Assembly (NCBI GenBank): GCA_020060385.1
Contig: JAGVAH010000078.1
Coordinates: 1-36,131, forward strand
From: Syntrophobacterales bacterium
GTDB taxonomy: Bacteria > Desulfobacterota > Desulfobaccia > Desulfobaccales > 0-14-0-80-60-11
Direction of reading: 5' to 3'
DNA length: 36,131 bases
Shown: piece after piece, positions 7,562-17,049 of the stretch
How the letters are laid out: the number at the start of each line of letters is the position of its first letter
Numbering within the stretch: the stretch's first letter is position 1
The notes under the pieces: generated by a model
Seen by the model: the letters and a program-made list of their open reading frames with translations, nothing else
The model's database searches: none
Told to the model about the DNA's origin: nothing
Translations under genes and position numbers: made by a program

Positions 7562-8176
7562 TCACTTCATGGTCTCCAGGGTGACCCCCTGGCGCAGGAT
7601 GGTCTTCAATTTCTCCGGGGGGGTGCGCCGGGGGTCGCTCAGATAGATTTCATGGTGCTTGCCGCAAAAATGATAGCCCTTTTGTCTGATAAAGGAGTGC
7701 AGGCGCTCCATGCTGGCCGCCACCTCGTTATAAGGGCCCACGTGGAGGATCTGCGCGGCCTGCCCTGCATCATAAATCTCCAGGCGTATTCTTTCCAGGG
7801 CAGGCAGGGCCTTCTTCTTTTGGGCCGCGGCCACCGCCCGGGCCAGGAGATCCTTGGTGACCTGTTCCGGCTGGGGGATCATCAGGGTCCAGCGCCACTC
7901 GTCCCGGCGGTCCGGGTCGAAGTCCGCCATCAGCATCCACCAGAGGCTCTCCAGGGGCGGCACCACGTAATCCAGACCCTGACCCTTTAACATGAATTTA
8001 AGGGTGTAGGAGAGGGTATAGAGGGCCTCCAGGCCGGCCTGGAATTCCGGGTTGGTGTCCGGGTCCCCGAAGCCGTTGAACATCAGGTATCTCAGGGGCG
8101 GGGCCGTCACCAGGACAGCCTCTTTAACCGAGGCGGTGTAGAGGGGCTTGAGGTCCTTTTTGAGATCGGTTTTCAT
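7562..8176 (-). CDS. GyrI-like small-molecule-binding domain protein
   Basis: A 204-residue cytoplasmic protein of the stand-alone GyrI-like family, related to the effector-binding half of MerR/AraC-type regulators but lacking a DNA-binding domain. Recognised pieces are PPLRYLMFNGFGDPDT at the N-terminus, VPPLESLWWM, WRWTLMIPQPEQVT, HVGPYNEVAASMERLHSFI and HEIYLSDPRRTPPEKLKTIL at the C-terminus, which match this family's conserved blocks. The ligand is unknown; some stand-alone members bind or hydrolyse hydrophobic small molecules. The gene is isolated between two copies of the same palindromic repeat family. Confidence 0.85.
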   Translation of the reverse strand: MKTDLKKDLKPLYTASVKEAVLVTAPPLRYLMFNGFGDPDTNPEFQAGLEALYTLSYTLKFMLKGQGLDYVVPPLESLWWMLMADFDPDRRDEWRWTLMIPQPEQVTKDLLARAVAAAQKKKALPALERIRLEIYDAGQAAQILHVGPYNEVAASMERLHSFIRQKGYHFCGKHHEIYLSDPRRTPPEKLKTILRQGVTLETMK

Positions 8177-8200
8177 GATGATGGCCTCAAAATAAAATCT

Positions 8201-8270
8201 ACCATAGAGTCATGAAGGACACAAAGGAGCACCAAGAAAAAAGTAGCCTTGGGGGCCAAGCCGCCAAGGC
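8201..8270. repeat. Degenerate second copy of the 7419-7516 repeat
   Basis: Reading TACCATAGAGTCATGAAGGA onward, the sequence follows the left arm and centre of the 7419-7516 element with scattered changes, including the tandem GGACACA unit and the inner hairpin GCCTTGG (8246-8252) / CCAAGGC (8264-8270). The right outer arm is missing. The two copies bracket the GyrI-like gene in the same orientation. Confidence 0.7.
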
Positions 8271-8307
8271 AATTAAGATATCGATTTCCAAGCCACCCAG
8301 AAAGGAA

Positions 8308-8826
8308 TTATTTTAATTTCGCCAAATAAATTAGCTCTTGGCAAACATTGCGGAAATCTGGATTTAATTTGTCAATATCCTCTCTATGTGCATTATATCT
8401 TCGACTATGAGCAGATTGATCTCCAATGGTTTTGAATGAATGTAATGCCCTCTTTGTATTTCGTCCAAGATTCCAGGAAGGTTCTTGTAACATCTTAGAA
8501 ATTAACTCAGAAAGGCGGTAAAAGTCACCAGTTCGTAAATCAATTATTTTTTCAGAGATGTTATGGCCCTCAAAACATTCAATTATTAATGTTTCTATTA
8601 GTCGTCGCATCATAACAGCACATGCATCAAACCACCCTTGTTCGTAAGTTCCATTTATTTGGAAAACTACTCGTTCGATATAACCTCTGGTGCCAATAAT
8701 AATATTATGAGGTATTATATTTTGACTAAGTGGTTTTTTCCCTTGAGATGGAGGCACATAATGTATAGGAGCTTCAGCTTCTATTCCCTTTATAATTTCT
8801 AAAGCTTTGAGCGCAATAGATTTCAT
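8308..8826 (-). CDS. DUF4145-like protein, second gene of an AT-rich two-gene cassette
   Basis: A 172-residue protein of unknown function. The middle (ACAVMMRRLIETLIIECF) and the later block (LHSFKTIGDQSAHSRRYN) resemble the DUF4145 signature, an all-helical domain often attached to restriction endonucleases and other defence proteins. The GDQSAH stretch is where family members carry a conserved Gly-Asn and His. No membrane segment or catalytic nuclease motif is visible. It begins six bases after the DUF5343 gene, with no clear ribosome site of its own, so translation is probably coupled. Base composition is far more AT-rich than argJ or secA, suggesting transfer. The domain match is moderate; the function is not known. 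Confidence 0.6.
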   Translation of the reverse strand: MKSIALKALEIIKGIEAEAPIHYVPPSQGKKPLSQNIIPHNIIIGTRGYIERVVFQINGTYEQGWFDACAVMMRRLIETLIIECFEGHNISEKIIDLRTGDFYRLSELISKMLQEPSWNLGRNTKRALHSFKTIGDQSAHSRRYNAHREDIDKLNPDFRNVCQELIYLAKLK

Positions 8827-8832
8827 TTATTA

Positions 8833-9495
8833 TTATTTCTTATATATATGCTTAGCCATACTTTCAAATATCTTATCTATCTGATCTGGGCTAGCATCAG
8901 AAGATATATGAATTTGTAAGTTTATATTAAGATTAGGAAAATCAGGGCTTATTCTTTGCGTAGAAGGTTCATGCGCCTGTTCGACATGTTGTCTTGGTTG
9001 GTCAGGTTTTGGTTGAGCAATTTTAATTTTTTTAGCAGGCTGCTCTTTCGGTTTTCTTTCTGGTCTTTTCGAAACATCCGCTTCTGATAAGGCAATGTAA
9101 AAAGAAGACATTTTTTTGACGGCACTTTGGCCAAGTCCAGTATGGATACTAAACCATCGCTCGACAGCCCCTCTATCTTCAGAAGGGGAATGAACCGCTT
9201 CAACTAATTCACTCGGATAAATCTGCTCTACTATTTTTTTACATACATCTGTATAATGCCCATCATCTCTCCATGATTTCGCCAATTCCTGGTTTGTCTT
9301 CCCTTCTTCGTCAATTAGGCCGATTAATTTCAGATTGGGAATTATATTATTTTTAGCTGAGGATGGATCAATTGTTAAGGTAGTAGCTAAATAACTATCA
9401 GTCACAATACCTGGAATGCTCTGTTTAAATTTCTCTCTCAATTTCCACCAGGTTGATACAGCGAGCAATGGATATTGCCTCTTTTCGTCTACCAT
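8833..9495 (-). CDS. DUF5343 domain protein, first gene of an AT-rich two-gene cassette
   Basis: A 220-residue protein. The N-terminal two thirds fit DUF5343: YPLLAVSTWWKLREKFKQ, TDSYLATTLTID, NLKLIGLIDEEGK, SWRDDGHYTDVCKKI, DRGAVERWF and KMSSFYIALSEADV, a winged-helix-like layout. A Lys/Pro/Gln-rich linker (about 146-180) leads to a short C-terminal module, LNINLQIHISSDASPDQIDK, then FESMAKHIYKK. Function is not established; it may be a regulator or adaptor. I use ATG 9495 rather than GTG 9504, since an AGGGTG lies upstream at a fair distance. Six bases separate it from the DUF4145-like gene. The AT-rich leader 9505-9620 probably holds the promoter. Confidence 0.75.
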   Translation of the reverse strand: MVDEKRQYPLLAVSTWWKLREKFKQSIPGIVTDSYLATTLTIDPSSAKNNIIPNLKLIGLIDEEGKTNQELAKSWRDDGHYTDVCKKIVEQIYPSELVEAVHSPSEDRGAVERWFSIHTGLGQSAVKKMSSFYIALSEADVSKRPERKPKEQPAKKIKIAQPKPDQPRQHVEQAHEPSTQRISPDFPNLNINLQIHISSDASPDQIDKIFESMAKHIYKK

Positions 9496-9677
9496 AATCT
9501 GCACCCTTTTATATTTTTAAAAATCAATCTAAAAGAAATTTTAAAAAATTTCCAATAAATATTTTTAGGTTAAAAGTTAATCTTTATCGGGCAAGTCTTC
9601 AGGGAGATTTATTAAGCAAATAGGTCCTCGTGCAGACTATGGAAAAAAACCTTATATGGGGGTTGGGAGGGGAGTTT

Positions 9678-9720
9678 GAGGGGAGGGCGGGGGAGCCACT
9701 GCTCCCCCGGCCCTCCCCTC
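9678..9720 (-). terminator. Very stable hairpin just after secA
   Basis: Arms 9678-9696 and 9701-9720 pair over 19 bases with one bulged C and a loop of four, beginning six bases past the secA stop codon. All but a few pairs are G-C. No T-run follows directly on the minus strand; a run of seven T lies about 28 bases beyond the stem. It probably acts as a terminator or as a 3'-end stabiliser. Confidence 0.6.
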
Positions 9721-9725
9721 AAAAA

Positions 9726-12233
<2,508 letters not shown>

Positions 12234-12583
12234 AGTTTAACCAGTTAAAAACCCGATAAAGCGGAGCTTCACCGGGGAAATCTATTTCCTTTATATTTAG
12301 ATAATTATAACATATTACCTGTTAAAGTCGAATTCCCGCAATCGTCGATAGCGTCCTAATTTGCTCTGTGGAGAATTTGCAAGCGATTGCACAAAAGTGG
12401 GAAAGTCATCTTATGAGTTCCTCAAACTGGTTATATTTACAACAGATTTAGAGTGATTCCGCATCAGCTAGTATATCAAAGTTCACAAGAGTTCTTTTTG
12501 TGTAAAGGGGATTTAATACAAACTAGTTTGTGTAAAGCACAAAGCTAATTGCTTTACACAAGCTAGTTTGTCTAGTTTTCACC
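12234..12583. other. 350-base AT-rich intergenic region
   Basis: This gap between the end of the Fic gene and the start of secA contains no supportable gene. It holds the likely secA promoter (12304-12312) and a large nested palindrome (12498-12592). The stretch 12340-12490 between them is unremarkable AT-rich sequence. Confidence 0.6.
12304..12312 (-). promoter_or_regulatory. Extended -10 promoter for secA
   Basis: The minus strand reads TGTTATAAT, a perfect -10 box with the TGn extension. It lies about 70 bases before the secA start codon. No good -35 box is present at 16-18 bases, which is usual for extended -10 promoters. Confidence 0.5.
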
Positions 12584-12592
12584 TTACACAAT
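12498..12592. repeat. Large nested palindrome with four GTGTAA(A)G half-sites
   Basis: Inner arms 12518-12538 and 12551-12571 are inverted copies matching at 20 of 21 bases (ACAAACTAG, then T or C, then TTGTGTAAAGC) around a 12-base spacer. Outer arms TTGTGTAAAGG (12498-12508) and CCTTACACAA (12583-12592) form a second inverted pair, nearly concentric with the first. The right outer arm overlaps the last codons of the Fic gene. It may be a mobile-element relic, a multi-site operator or a large terminator-like hairpin. Confidence 0.8.
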
Positions 12593-13696
12593 TGATTTTC
12601 CTTCCACTAGATTGATTAGTTCTGGAAACACTAATAGAGCAGACCGGCGGCCACTGGCTGGGCGCAAGACCTTGAGAATTCCAACATTTTTGAGTTGGCG
12701 AATTAGCACGGAGGCTGTCATCTTGGTTGGGATACGAGAAATAGCCGCGAAGTCTGATCCCTCAAAAATTGGCCTTGAGAAAATTGCATCCAACGCCTGA
12801 ATAGCAAATTGAGAATGGGTGGTTTCCACAACCTTAGCTTTCATTTCTTCATATAAGTGCAGAATCCCTCGAACCTTATCGATATTGATTGCCGCTTGCT
12901 CAACTACTGCAGTTAGGAAAAATTGAATCCATCCATTCCAATCCTGCAATTGGGATATGGCTTGCAACCGCGTATAATAGGCCTCTCGATTGGCCTCTAA
13001 ATATGCGCTAAGGTAAAACATCGGGCTTGACAGCAATTTCTTTGCGAACAAGAAAAGAGGCACAAGCATACGCCCCATTCTTCCATTACCATCCAAAAAT
13101 GGATGAATAATCTCAAATTGAGCCTTGACGATTGCTAAATGCACTAGGACATCTTTCTCGTCGAAATGCATATACTTTTCCCAGTTATCCAACATATCAT
13201 CAAGCCGATCTGGTGATGGAGGCACAAAAGTGGCCTTTTCGATAGGATATCCCGGAGGGGCAATATAGTTTTGGGTCCTGCGAAACTGTCCCGGTGTTTT
13301 ATCTCGTCCACGCACACTATCTAAAAGGATGCCATGAAGATCTTTAACTAGATTCAGGCAAAGAGGGCGTTCTCGTAAGTATTCTATTGCCTTCCACATG
13401 GCTGCACGGTAGTTGATGATCTCCTGAATATCCTCATGTTTGGATGGCTCTGCATGTTCCCGCGGACTGGCTTCGAATTCCAGAACTTCTTCCATGCTGG
13501 CAAGAGTTCCTTCGATCCTTGACGACAATACTGCTTCCTGAGTGGTAAGTGGCGAAAGAAAAACCCTAGGATTCGGGATACCCTGTAACATACCATCGTA
13601 TCTAGCTAATGCAGCGTTAGCTTGACCGATCAAGGAAACATGAGCTGCCCATTCAATCAAGTTAAGAGGAAGGGTGTCTGGTACAAATGGTTCCAT
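12584..13696 (-). CDS. Fic-domain AMP-transferase with C-terminal winged helix
   Basis: A 370-residue Fic protein that should transfer AMP (or a related group) from a nucleotide to a protein target. The N-terminal Fic_N region carries the inhibitory motif SSRIEG (58-63, matching S/T-x-x-x-E-G), so this is a class II self-inhibited enzyme. The active site is HPFLDGNGRMGR (198-209, catalytic His198). The C-terminal part (after about residue 290) has an HTH-like segment, FAAISRIPTKMTASVLIRQL, suggesting self-regulation or DNA binding. Start ATG 13696 has AAGGA upstream. It follows the acetyltransferase gene by 51 bases and is more AT-rich than that neighbour, which hints at later arrival. Targets are unknown. 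Confidence 0.92.
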   Translation of the reverse strand: MEPFVPDTLPLNLIEWAAHVSLIGQANAALARYDGMLQGIPNPRVFLSPLTTQEAVLSSRIEGTLASMEEVLEFEASPREHAEPSKHEDIQEIINYRAAMWKAIEYLRERPLCLNLVKDLHGILLDSVRGRDKTPGQFRRTQNYIAPPGYPIEKATFVPPSPDRLDDMLDNWEKYMHFDEKDVLVHLAIVKAQFEIIHPFLDGNGRMGRMLVPLFLFAKKLLSSPMFYLSAYLEANREAYYTRLQAISQLQDWNGWIQFFLTAVVEQAAINIDKVRGILHLYEEMKAKVVETTHSQFAIQALDAIFSRPIFEGSDFAAISRIPTKMTASVLIRQLKNVGILKVLRPASGRRSALLVFPELINLVEGKSIV

Positions 13697-13747
13697 TAAG
13701 TAGCTTCCTTCTTATTTCTGGTTTTTTGAAGGAATTACAACAGGACA

Positions 13748-14218
13748 CTACCCATCCCCGCGTTGTTCCAAATTAAGAATCATGGGGATTTCGTTGCATT
13801 TATCCGGGAACTTGAGGCAGTCCTTGCACTCGCTCCAGATGATTTTGGGCAGGTCATCATTGGGAACCTGGCGAAAGCCCAGGCGCTCAAAAAAATGGGG
13901 CCGGGTGGTGAGGGCAAAGACCTTTTTCAACCCCAGGAAGTCTGCTTCCTTAATACACTTTTGCACCAGGCGGGAGCCGATGCCTTTTTGCTGGAAATCC
14001 GGCAACACCGCCACGGAGCGGATTTCCCCCAGATCCTCCCAAAAGACATGGAGCGCGGCCACGCCAATGATGGGGCCCTGGTCTTCCCGGAACACGAAAT
14101 ATTCCCGCACCTGGCTGTATAGGTCCGCCATGGTGCGCGGCAAGACGTCGGCATCCGCGAAATCATGGAGCATCCGCCAGATTTCCGGAACTTCCTTAAT
14201 TAGGGCCTTGCGAATCAT
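13748..14218 (-). CDS. argA: Short GNAT-type N-acetylglutamate synthase
   Basis: A 156-residue GNAT acetyltransferase of the short ArgA type found in deltaproteobacteria and other groups, which acetylates glutamate with acetyl-CoA as the first step of arginine synthesis. Recognisable parts are MIRKALIKEVPEIWRMLHDF, LPRTMADLYSQVREYFVF, AALHVFWEDLGEIRSVAV, the acetyl-CoA loop QQKGIGSRLVQKC, PHFFERLGF and LPKIIWSECKDCLKFPDKC near the end. A longer reading frame starts at 14317, but a good promoter lies inside that extension, so I use ATG 14218. No amino-acid-kinase domain is present, so feedback inhibition by arginine would differ from classical ArgA. argJ is encoded about 6 kb away. Confidence 0.85.
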   Translation of the reverse strand: MIRKALIKEVPEIWRMLHDFADADVLPRTMADLYSQVREYFVFREDQGPIIGVAALHVFWEDLGEIRSVAVLPDFQQKGIGSRLVQKCIKEADFLGLKKVFALTTRPHFFERLGFRQVPNDDLPKIIWSECKDCLKFPDKCNEIPMILNLEQRGDG

Positions 14219-14237
14219 ATCCGTGGGTAAGGGTCCC

Positions 14238-14266
14238 TTGACAGAATGACCCCCTTTAGTGACAAT
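14238..14266 (+). promoter_or_regulatory. Sigma-70-type promoter for the SlyD-like gene
   Basis: TTGACA (14238-14243) and GACAAT (14261-14266) are separated by exactly 17 bases and lie 28 bases before the start codon. It overlaps the divergent argA promoter, so the two genes may compete for polymerase. Confidence 0.6.
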
Positions 14267-14273
14267 TATAACA
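14265..14273 (-). promoter_or_regulatory. Extended -10 promoter for argA
   Basis: The minus strand reads TGTTATAAT, the same nine bases as the proposed secA promoter. It lies 47 bases before ATG 14218 and supports that start over the upstream one. Confidence 0.5.
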
Positions 14274-14293
14274 CACTCTTCAAGGAGATACAG

Positions 14294-14800
14294 ATGGCAA
14301 TCATTGCCCAGGATCAATATGTGGAATTGGAGTATCGGCTGCGCCTGGAGGACGGCGAATGGATCCGGGGTACGGCCCAGGCCCCGGAACTACTCACTTT
14401 CGTGGCCGGCTGCGGGGAGCTGCTACCGGCCCTGGAGCGGCGTCTCTGGGGCTTGCAAGAGAACGACTCCCTGGAGTTTATCATTCCCGCGGCCGAGGCC
14501 TTTGGCGCCTATGACCCCGAAAACGTCCAGGTTTGGAGCCGCAAATCCTTTCCTCCGGAGATGGACCTCAGTCCCGGCCAGAAAGTGGTGCCCGCCAATC
14601 TGCCCTTCCCGCCGGAGTTTCCCCTGACCGTCAAGGAGGTGAATGGCGACCGGATCATCTTGGATATGAACCATCCCCTGGCCGGACATGACCTCCACTA
14701 CGAAGTGAGGACCATTTTAGTGCGGCCGGCCACTCCCGCAGAGCTGGAACCCCTGAAGCAATGCAAATCCTGCCGGGAGGAAATAGAGGGAAGGGCTTAA
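14294..14800 (+). CDS. FKBP-type peptidyl-prolyl isomerase, SlyD-like
   Basis: A 168-residue isomerase/chaperone of the SlyD group, which speeds proline cis-trans changes in folding proteins. Visible parts: ELEYRLRLEDGEWI, CGELLPALERRLWGLQEND (FKBP core), the turn AAEAFGAYDPENVQVW, the insert-in-flap chaperone region with FPPEMDLSPGQKV, and ILDMNHPLAGHDLHYEV (return to the FKBP core). The C-terminus has CKSC rather than a long His-rich metal tail, so nickel storage is unlikely. ATG 14294 has AAGGAG upstream and a good promoter before it; an earlier in-frame ATG at 14246 lies upstream of the -10 box and is rejected. It converges on the ferredoxin gene. Confidence 0.9.
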   Translation: MAIIAQDQYVELEYRLRLEDGEWIRGTAQAPELLTFVAGCGELLPALERRLWGLQENDSLEFIIPAAEAFGAYDPENVQVWSRKSFPPEMDLSPGQKVVPANLPFPPEFPLTVKEVNGDRIILDMNHPLAGHDLHYEVRTILVRPATPAELEPLKQCKSCREEIEGRA

Positions 14801-14822
14801 CCAGGCAGCTAAATTTGGGTTG

Positions 14823-14858
14823 AAAAAAGAAGGGGGCAGGGACCGGAGGTTCCTGCCC
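14823..14858 (-). terminator. Rho-independent terminator after the ferredoxin gene
   Basis: On the minus strand a 9-bp stem (14850-14858 with 14834-14842, one G-U pair, loop of seven) is followed within a few bases by six T (14823-14828). It lies between the convergent ferredoxin and SlyD-like genes. Confidence 0.7.
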
Positions 14859-14878
14859 TCGTCGACTCCAAAAGCCTT

Positions 14879-15067
14879 TTAAGTTTCGGTCACGGTAAGT
14901 GCAGCGGAGGGGCACACCTCTATGCAGCTTTCGCAGCCCAGGCACTCTTCTTCGTTGACCACCTCAGCTTTATCATCCTTCATCTCGAAAACACCCACGG
15001 GGCAGACATTAACACATTCTTCGTCACCGGTGCATTTATCCGTGTCCACTTCCACACGCCAAGCCAT
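14879..15067 (-). CDS. Ferredoxin with one Asp-substituted and one standard [4Fe-4S] site
   Basis: A 62-residue electron carrier. The second cluster motif is standard (CLGCESCIEVCP). The first reads CTGDEECVNVCP: Cys12, Asp15, Cys18, Cys22, so Asp replaces the second cysteine. The same C-x-x-D-x-x-C pattern occurs in Desulfovibrio africanus ferredoxin III and Pyrococcus furiosus ferredoxin, where the site switches between [3Fe-4S] and [4Fe-4S]. It therefore may be a 7Fe/8Fe switchable ferredoxin. It follows dsrN by 263 bases, has its own good promoter and a terminator, and is a plausible electron donor near the sulfite reductase, though that link is inferred. A GGAGG-containing stretch precedes the ATG. 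Confidence 0.93.
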   Translation of the reverse strand: MAWRVEVDTDKCTGDEECVNVCPVGVFEMKDDKAEVVNEEECLGCESCIEVCPSAALTVTET

Positions 15068-15220
15068 TAACCCTTTCCTCCTTTAAGAAATTCATCCAGC
15101 CGGAGTTGGTGAAATTCAGGCCGGCTAGAAAAATCCGGCGGTTGCGCCCCGGGTCCATAGCTGGGGACCTTCCACCGGTTTGATCTCCATGCGGTTTATT
15201 TCCAGGCCGCATATCTAATT

Positions 15221-15249
15221 ATTTTATTCTGCCAGACTATTTCGGTCAA
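15221..15249 (-). promoter_or_regulatory. Sigma-70-type promoter for the ferredoxin gene
   Basis: The minus strand has TTGACC (15249-15244), exactly 17 bases, then TAAAAT (15226-15221), each five of six to consensus. The start codon is about 150 bases downstream, so the leader is long. The remaining sequence of the 15068-15330 gap shows an imperfect hairpin near 15250-15273 and nothing else that I can support. Confidence 0.6.
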
Positions 15250-15330
15250 GTGCCCTTTTAGTTCAAAGGGGCAGGAAAACTATAACCCTGCTGCTGGATC
15301 AATTTGGGGGCCGGAAACCTGGCTGGATGG

Positions 15331-16791
15331 TTAAGAAAAAACCGTCACCAGGTTGGGGTCATGGGCCTCATGCGCGCCTTCCTGGTGATTATCCTCCGGG
15401 AGATGCGTGGTCTGGCGGTATTCCCGGGCCCGGCGCACCAGGGCAGGGGCCCAGCGGGGTGAACCCAGGGCATGGAGATGGGTGTAAGTGGCCAGCACGT
15501 TTTGATAAACCAAACCTTCCCGCTGGCTCCCCAGGCCCGAGCCCCGATTGACCGTAAAAACCAGGTTCTCCTGGAGCCCCGGTTCCGGTTGGATCCGGGA
15601 ATAATGGAATTCATGGCCTTTGAGGACGGTGCCCGGAGGAAAGAAAGGATTGTCCCGGTCCACCTCCAGGATGGTGTAACCGTGCCCCTGGGGCCTTTTG
15701 TCCATAATGAATTCATAGGGAAAGAGCCCCACCATGGGAAATTTCCCCTCCTGGGTGACGATGGCCTCCCCCAGGTACATGAGGCCGCCGCATTCCGCGT
15801 AAATGGGGAGGCCGGCCCGGGCCGCGGCTTTAATGCCGTTCCGGAAACTCAGGTTTTCGGAAAGCTGCCGGGCATGGGTCTCCGGAAAGCCCCCGCCGAT
15901 ATAGAGAGCGTCCAATTGGCGAGGGAGGAGAGGGTCCTCCAGGGCATTGATCTCCACCAACCTGGCCCCCTCCTGCTCCAGGGCCTCCAGGTTCTCCGGA
16001 TAATAGAACTGGAAGGCGGAATCCCGGATGATGCCGATGGTCACTGGTTCTCCGGCCACCGCGGCAGGTTCGGAGACCTTGGCCTCGGGCAGGGGCGGGG
16101 CCTGGCAGGCCACCTGCCAGAGGCCATCCAGGTCCAGATAGCGCTGAGCCAGGTCCCGGGCGGTGTCCACCGCCTTGCGGGCCTTGGCGTGCTCCTGGGG
16201 CGGCACCAGACCCATGTGCCGCTCCGGGAAGACCGCGCACTTCAGCCGGGGCAAGGCCCCCAGCACCGGCAGGCCGCAATAATGTTCGATGGCGTTGCGG
16301 ATTAAGGCTTCGTGGCGGGGGCGGGCGATCTGGTTGAGGATGACGCCCCGGATGGGAGTCAAAGGGTCGAAGTGCTGGCACCCCAGCACCAAAGCGGCGG
16401 TGGTACGGGTGCGCATGGTGCAGTCCACCACCAGCACTACCGGAGTGGCTAGTGCTTTGGCGAGTTCCGCGGTACTGGAGGTGCCTTGTGCGTCCAGGCC
16501 GTCGTACAGCCCCCGGTTGCCTTCAATCAGGATGCCGTCTGCGGCTTGGGCGTGACGGGCCACCAAAGCCAAAATCTGGTCCCCCTCCATGAGGAAGGGG
16601 TCCAGATTATGGCTGGGGCCTCCCGCCGCCAGGGCGTGCCAGGCGGGGTCGATATAGTCCGGTCCCTTTTTAAAAGGCACCAGTCTTCGCCCCTGGGCCC
16701 GCCAGGCGGCCAGGAGCCCCAGGGTCAAGGTGGTCTTGCCGGCCCCGCCCCGGAGCGCTGCCAGCAGCAAGCGGGGACAGGACCGACTCAT
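15331..16791 (-). CDS. dsrN: DsrN: siroheme-amidating CobB/CbiA-family glutamine amidotransferase
   Basis: A 486-residue two-domain enzyme homologous to cobyrinate a,c-diamide synthase. The N-terminal ATP-binding domain has RGGAGKTTLTLG and FKKGPDYIDPAWH; the C-terminal glutaminase domain has GGGFPETHA and YAECGGLMYLG (nucleophile Cys), with the late HEFHYSR block. In sulfur-metabolism loci this protein, DsrN, is thought to amidate siroheme to the siro-amide found in DsrAB. The location directly after dsrABD supports that name over a role in B12 synthesis, although the same cell needs B12 for NrdJ. ATG 16791 shares one base with the dsrD stop (TGATG), indicating coupled translation; an earlier start at 16863 would lie deep inside dsrD. 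Confidence 0.9.
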   Translation of the reverse strand: MSRSCPRLLLAALRGGAGKTTLTLGLLAAWRAQGRRLVPFKKGPDYIDPAWHALAAGGPSHNLDPFLMEGDQILALVARHAQAADGILIEGNRGLYDGLDAQGTSSTAELAKALATPVVLVVDCTMRTRTTAALVLGCQHFDPLTPIRGVILNQIARPRHEALIRNAIEHYCGLPVLGALPRLKCAVFPERHMGLVPPQEHAKARKAVDTARDLAQRYLDLDGLWQVACQAPPLPEAKVSEPAAVAGEPVTIGIIRDSAFQFYYPENLEALEQEGARLVEINALEDPLLPRQLDALYIGGGFPETHARQLSENLSFRNGIKAAARAGLPIYAECGGLMYLGEAIVTQEGKFPMVGLFPYEFIMDKRPQGHGYTILEVDRDNPFFPPGTVLKGHEFHYSRIQPEPGLQENLVFTVNRGSGLGSQREGLVYQNVLATYTHLHALGSPRWAPALVRRAREYRQTTHLPEDNHQEGAHEAHDPNLVTVFS

Positions 16792-17036
16792 CAGACCTTC
16801 TTGGCTGCGCCTTCCTCGTGGGGGATCTCGATGTAGCTCCCGCCGAAGTAGGTATAGACGCACCGGCCGCCGTCAATGAGATCCTTGATGGCGAACTTGA
16901 TGTCGTTCTTGTTCTGGTCAGGATGCTCTTTGAGAACGGCCTTCTGGACGTCCATGGCCTTCAGGTTTTTCTTGCCCTGGGCCTTGGCCACCATGTCGTA
17001 AATGTACTCCGCCAAAGCTTCTTTTGATAGTGCCAT
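16791..17036 (-). CDS. dsrD: DsrD, small winged-helix activator of sulfite reductase
   Basis: An 81-residue protein with the size and sequence of DsrD: EALAEYIYDMVAKAQGKKNL, VQKAVLKEHPDQNKNDIKFA, and DGGRCVYTYFGGSYIEIP. The fold is a winged helix, first thought to bind DNA, and published work reports that DsrD acts as an allosteric activator of DsrAB. Presence of dsrD is characteristic of sulfate- or sulfite-reducing organisms running Dsr in the reductive direction. It starts 13 bases after dsrB ends. Confidence 0.97.
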   Translation of the reverse strand: MALSKEALAEYIYDMVAKAQGKKNLKAMDVQKAVLKEHPDQNKNDIKFAIKDLIDGGRCVYTYFGGSYIEIPHEEGAAKKV

Positions 17037-17049
17037 TTATCTCACCTGC

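Noticed and set aside
15331-16791. Assigning the CbiA-like gene to cobalamin synthesis
   Set aside because: Direct coupling to dsrD favours DsrN; other cobalamin genes are not nearby.
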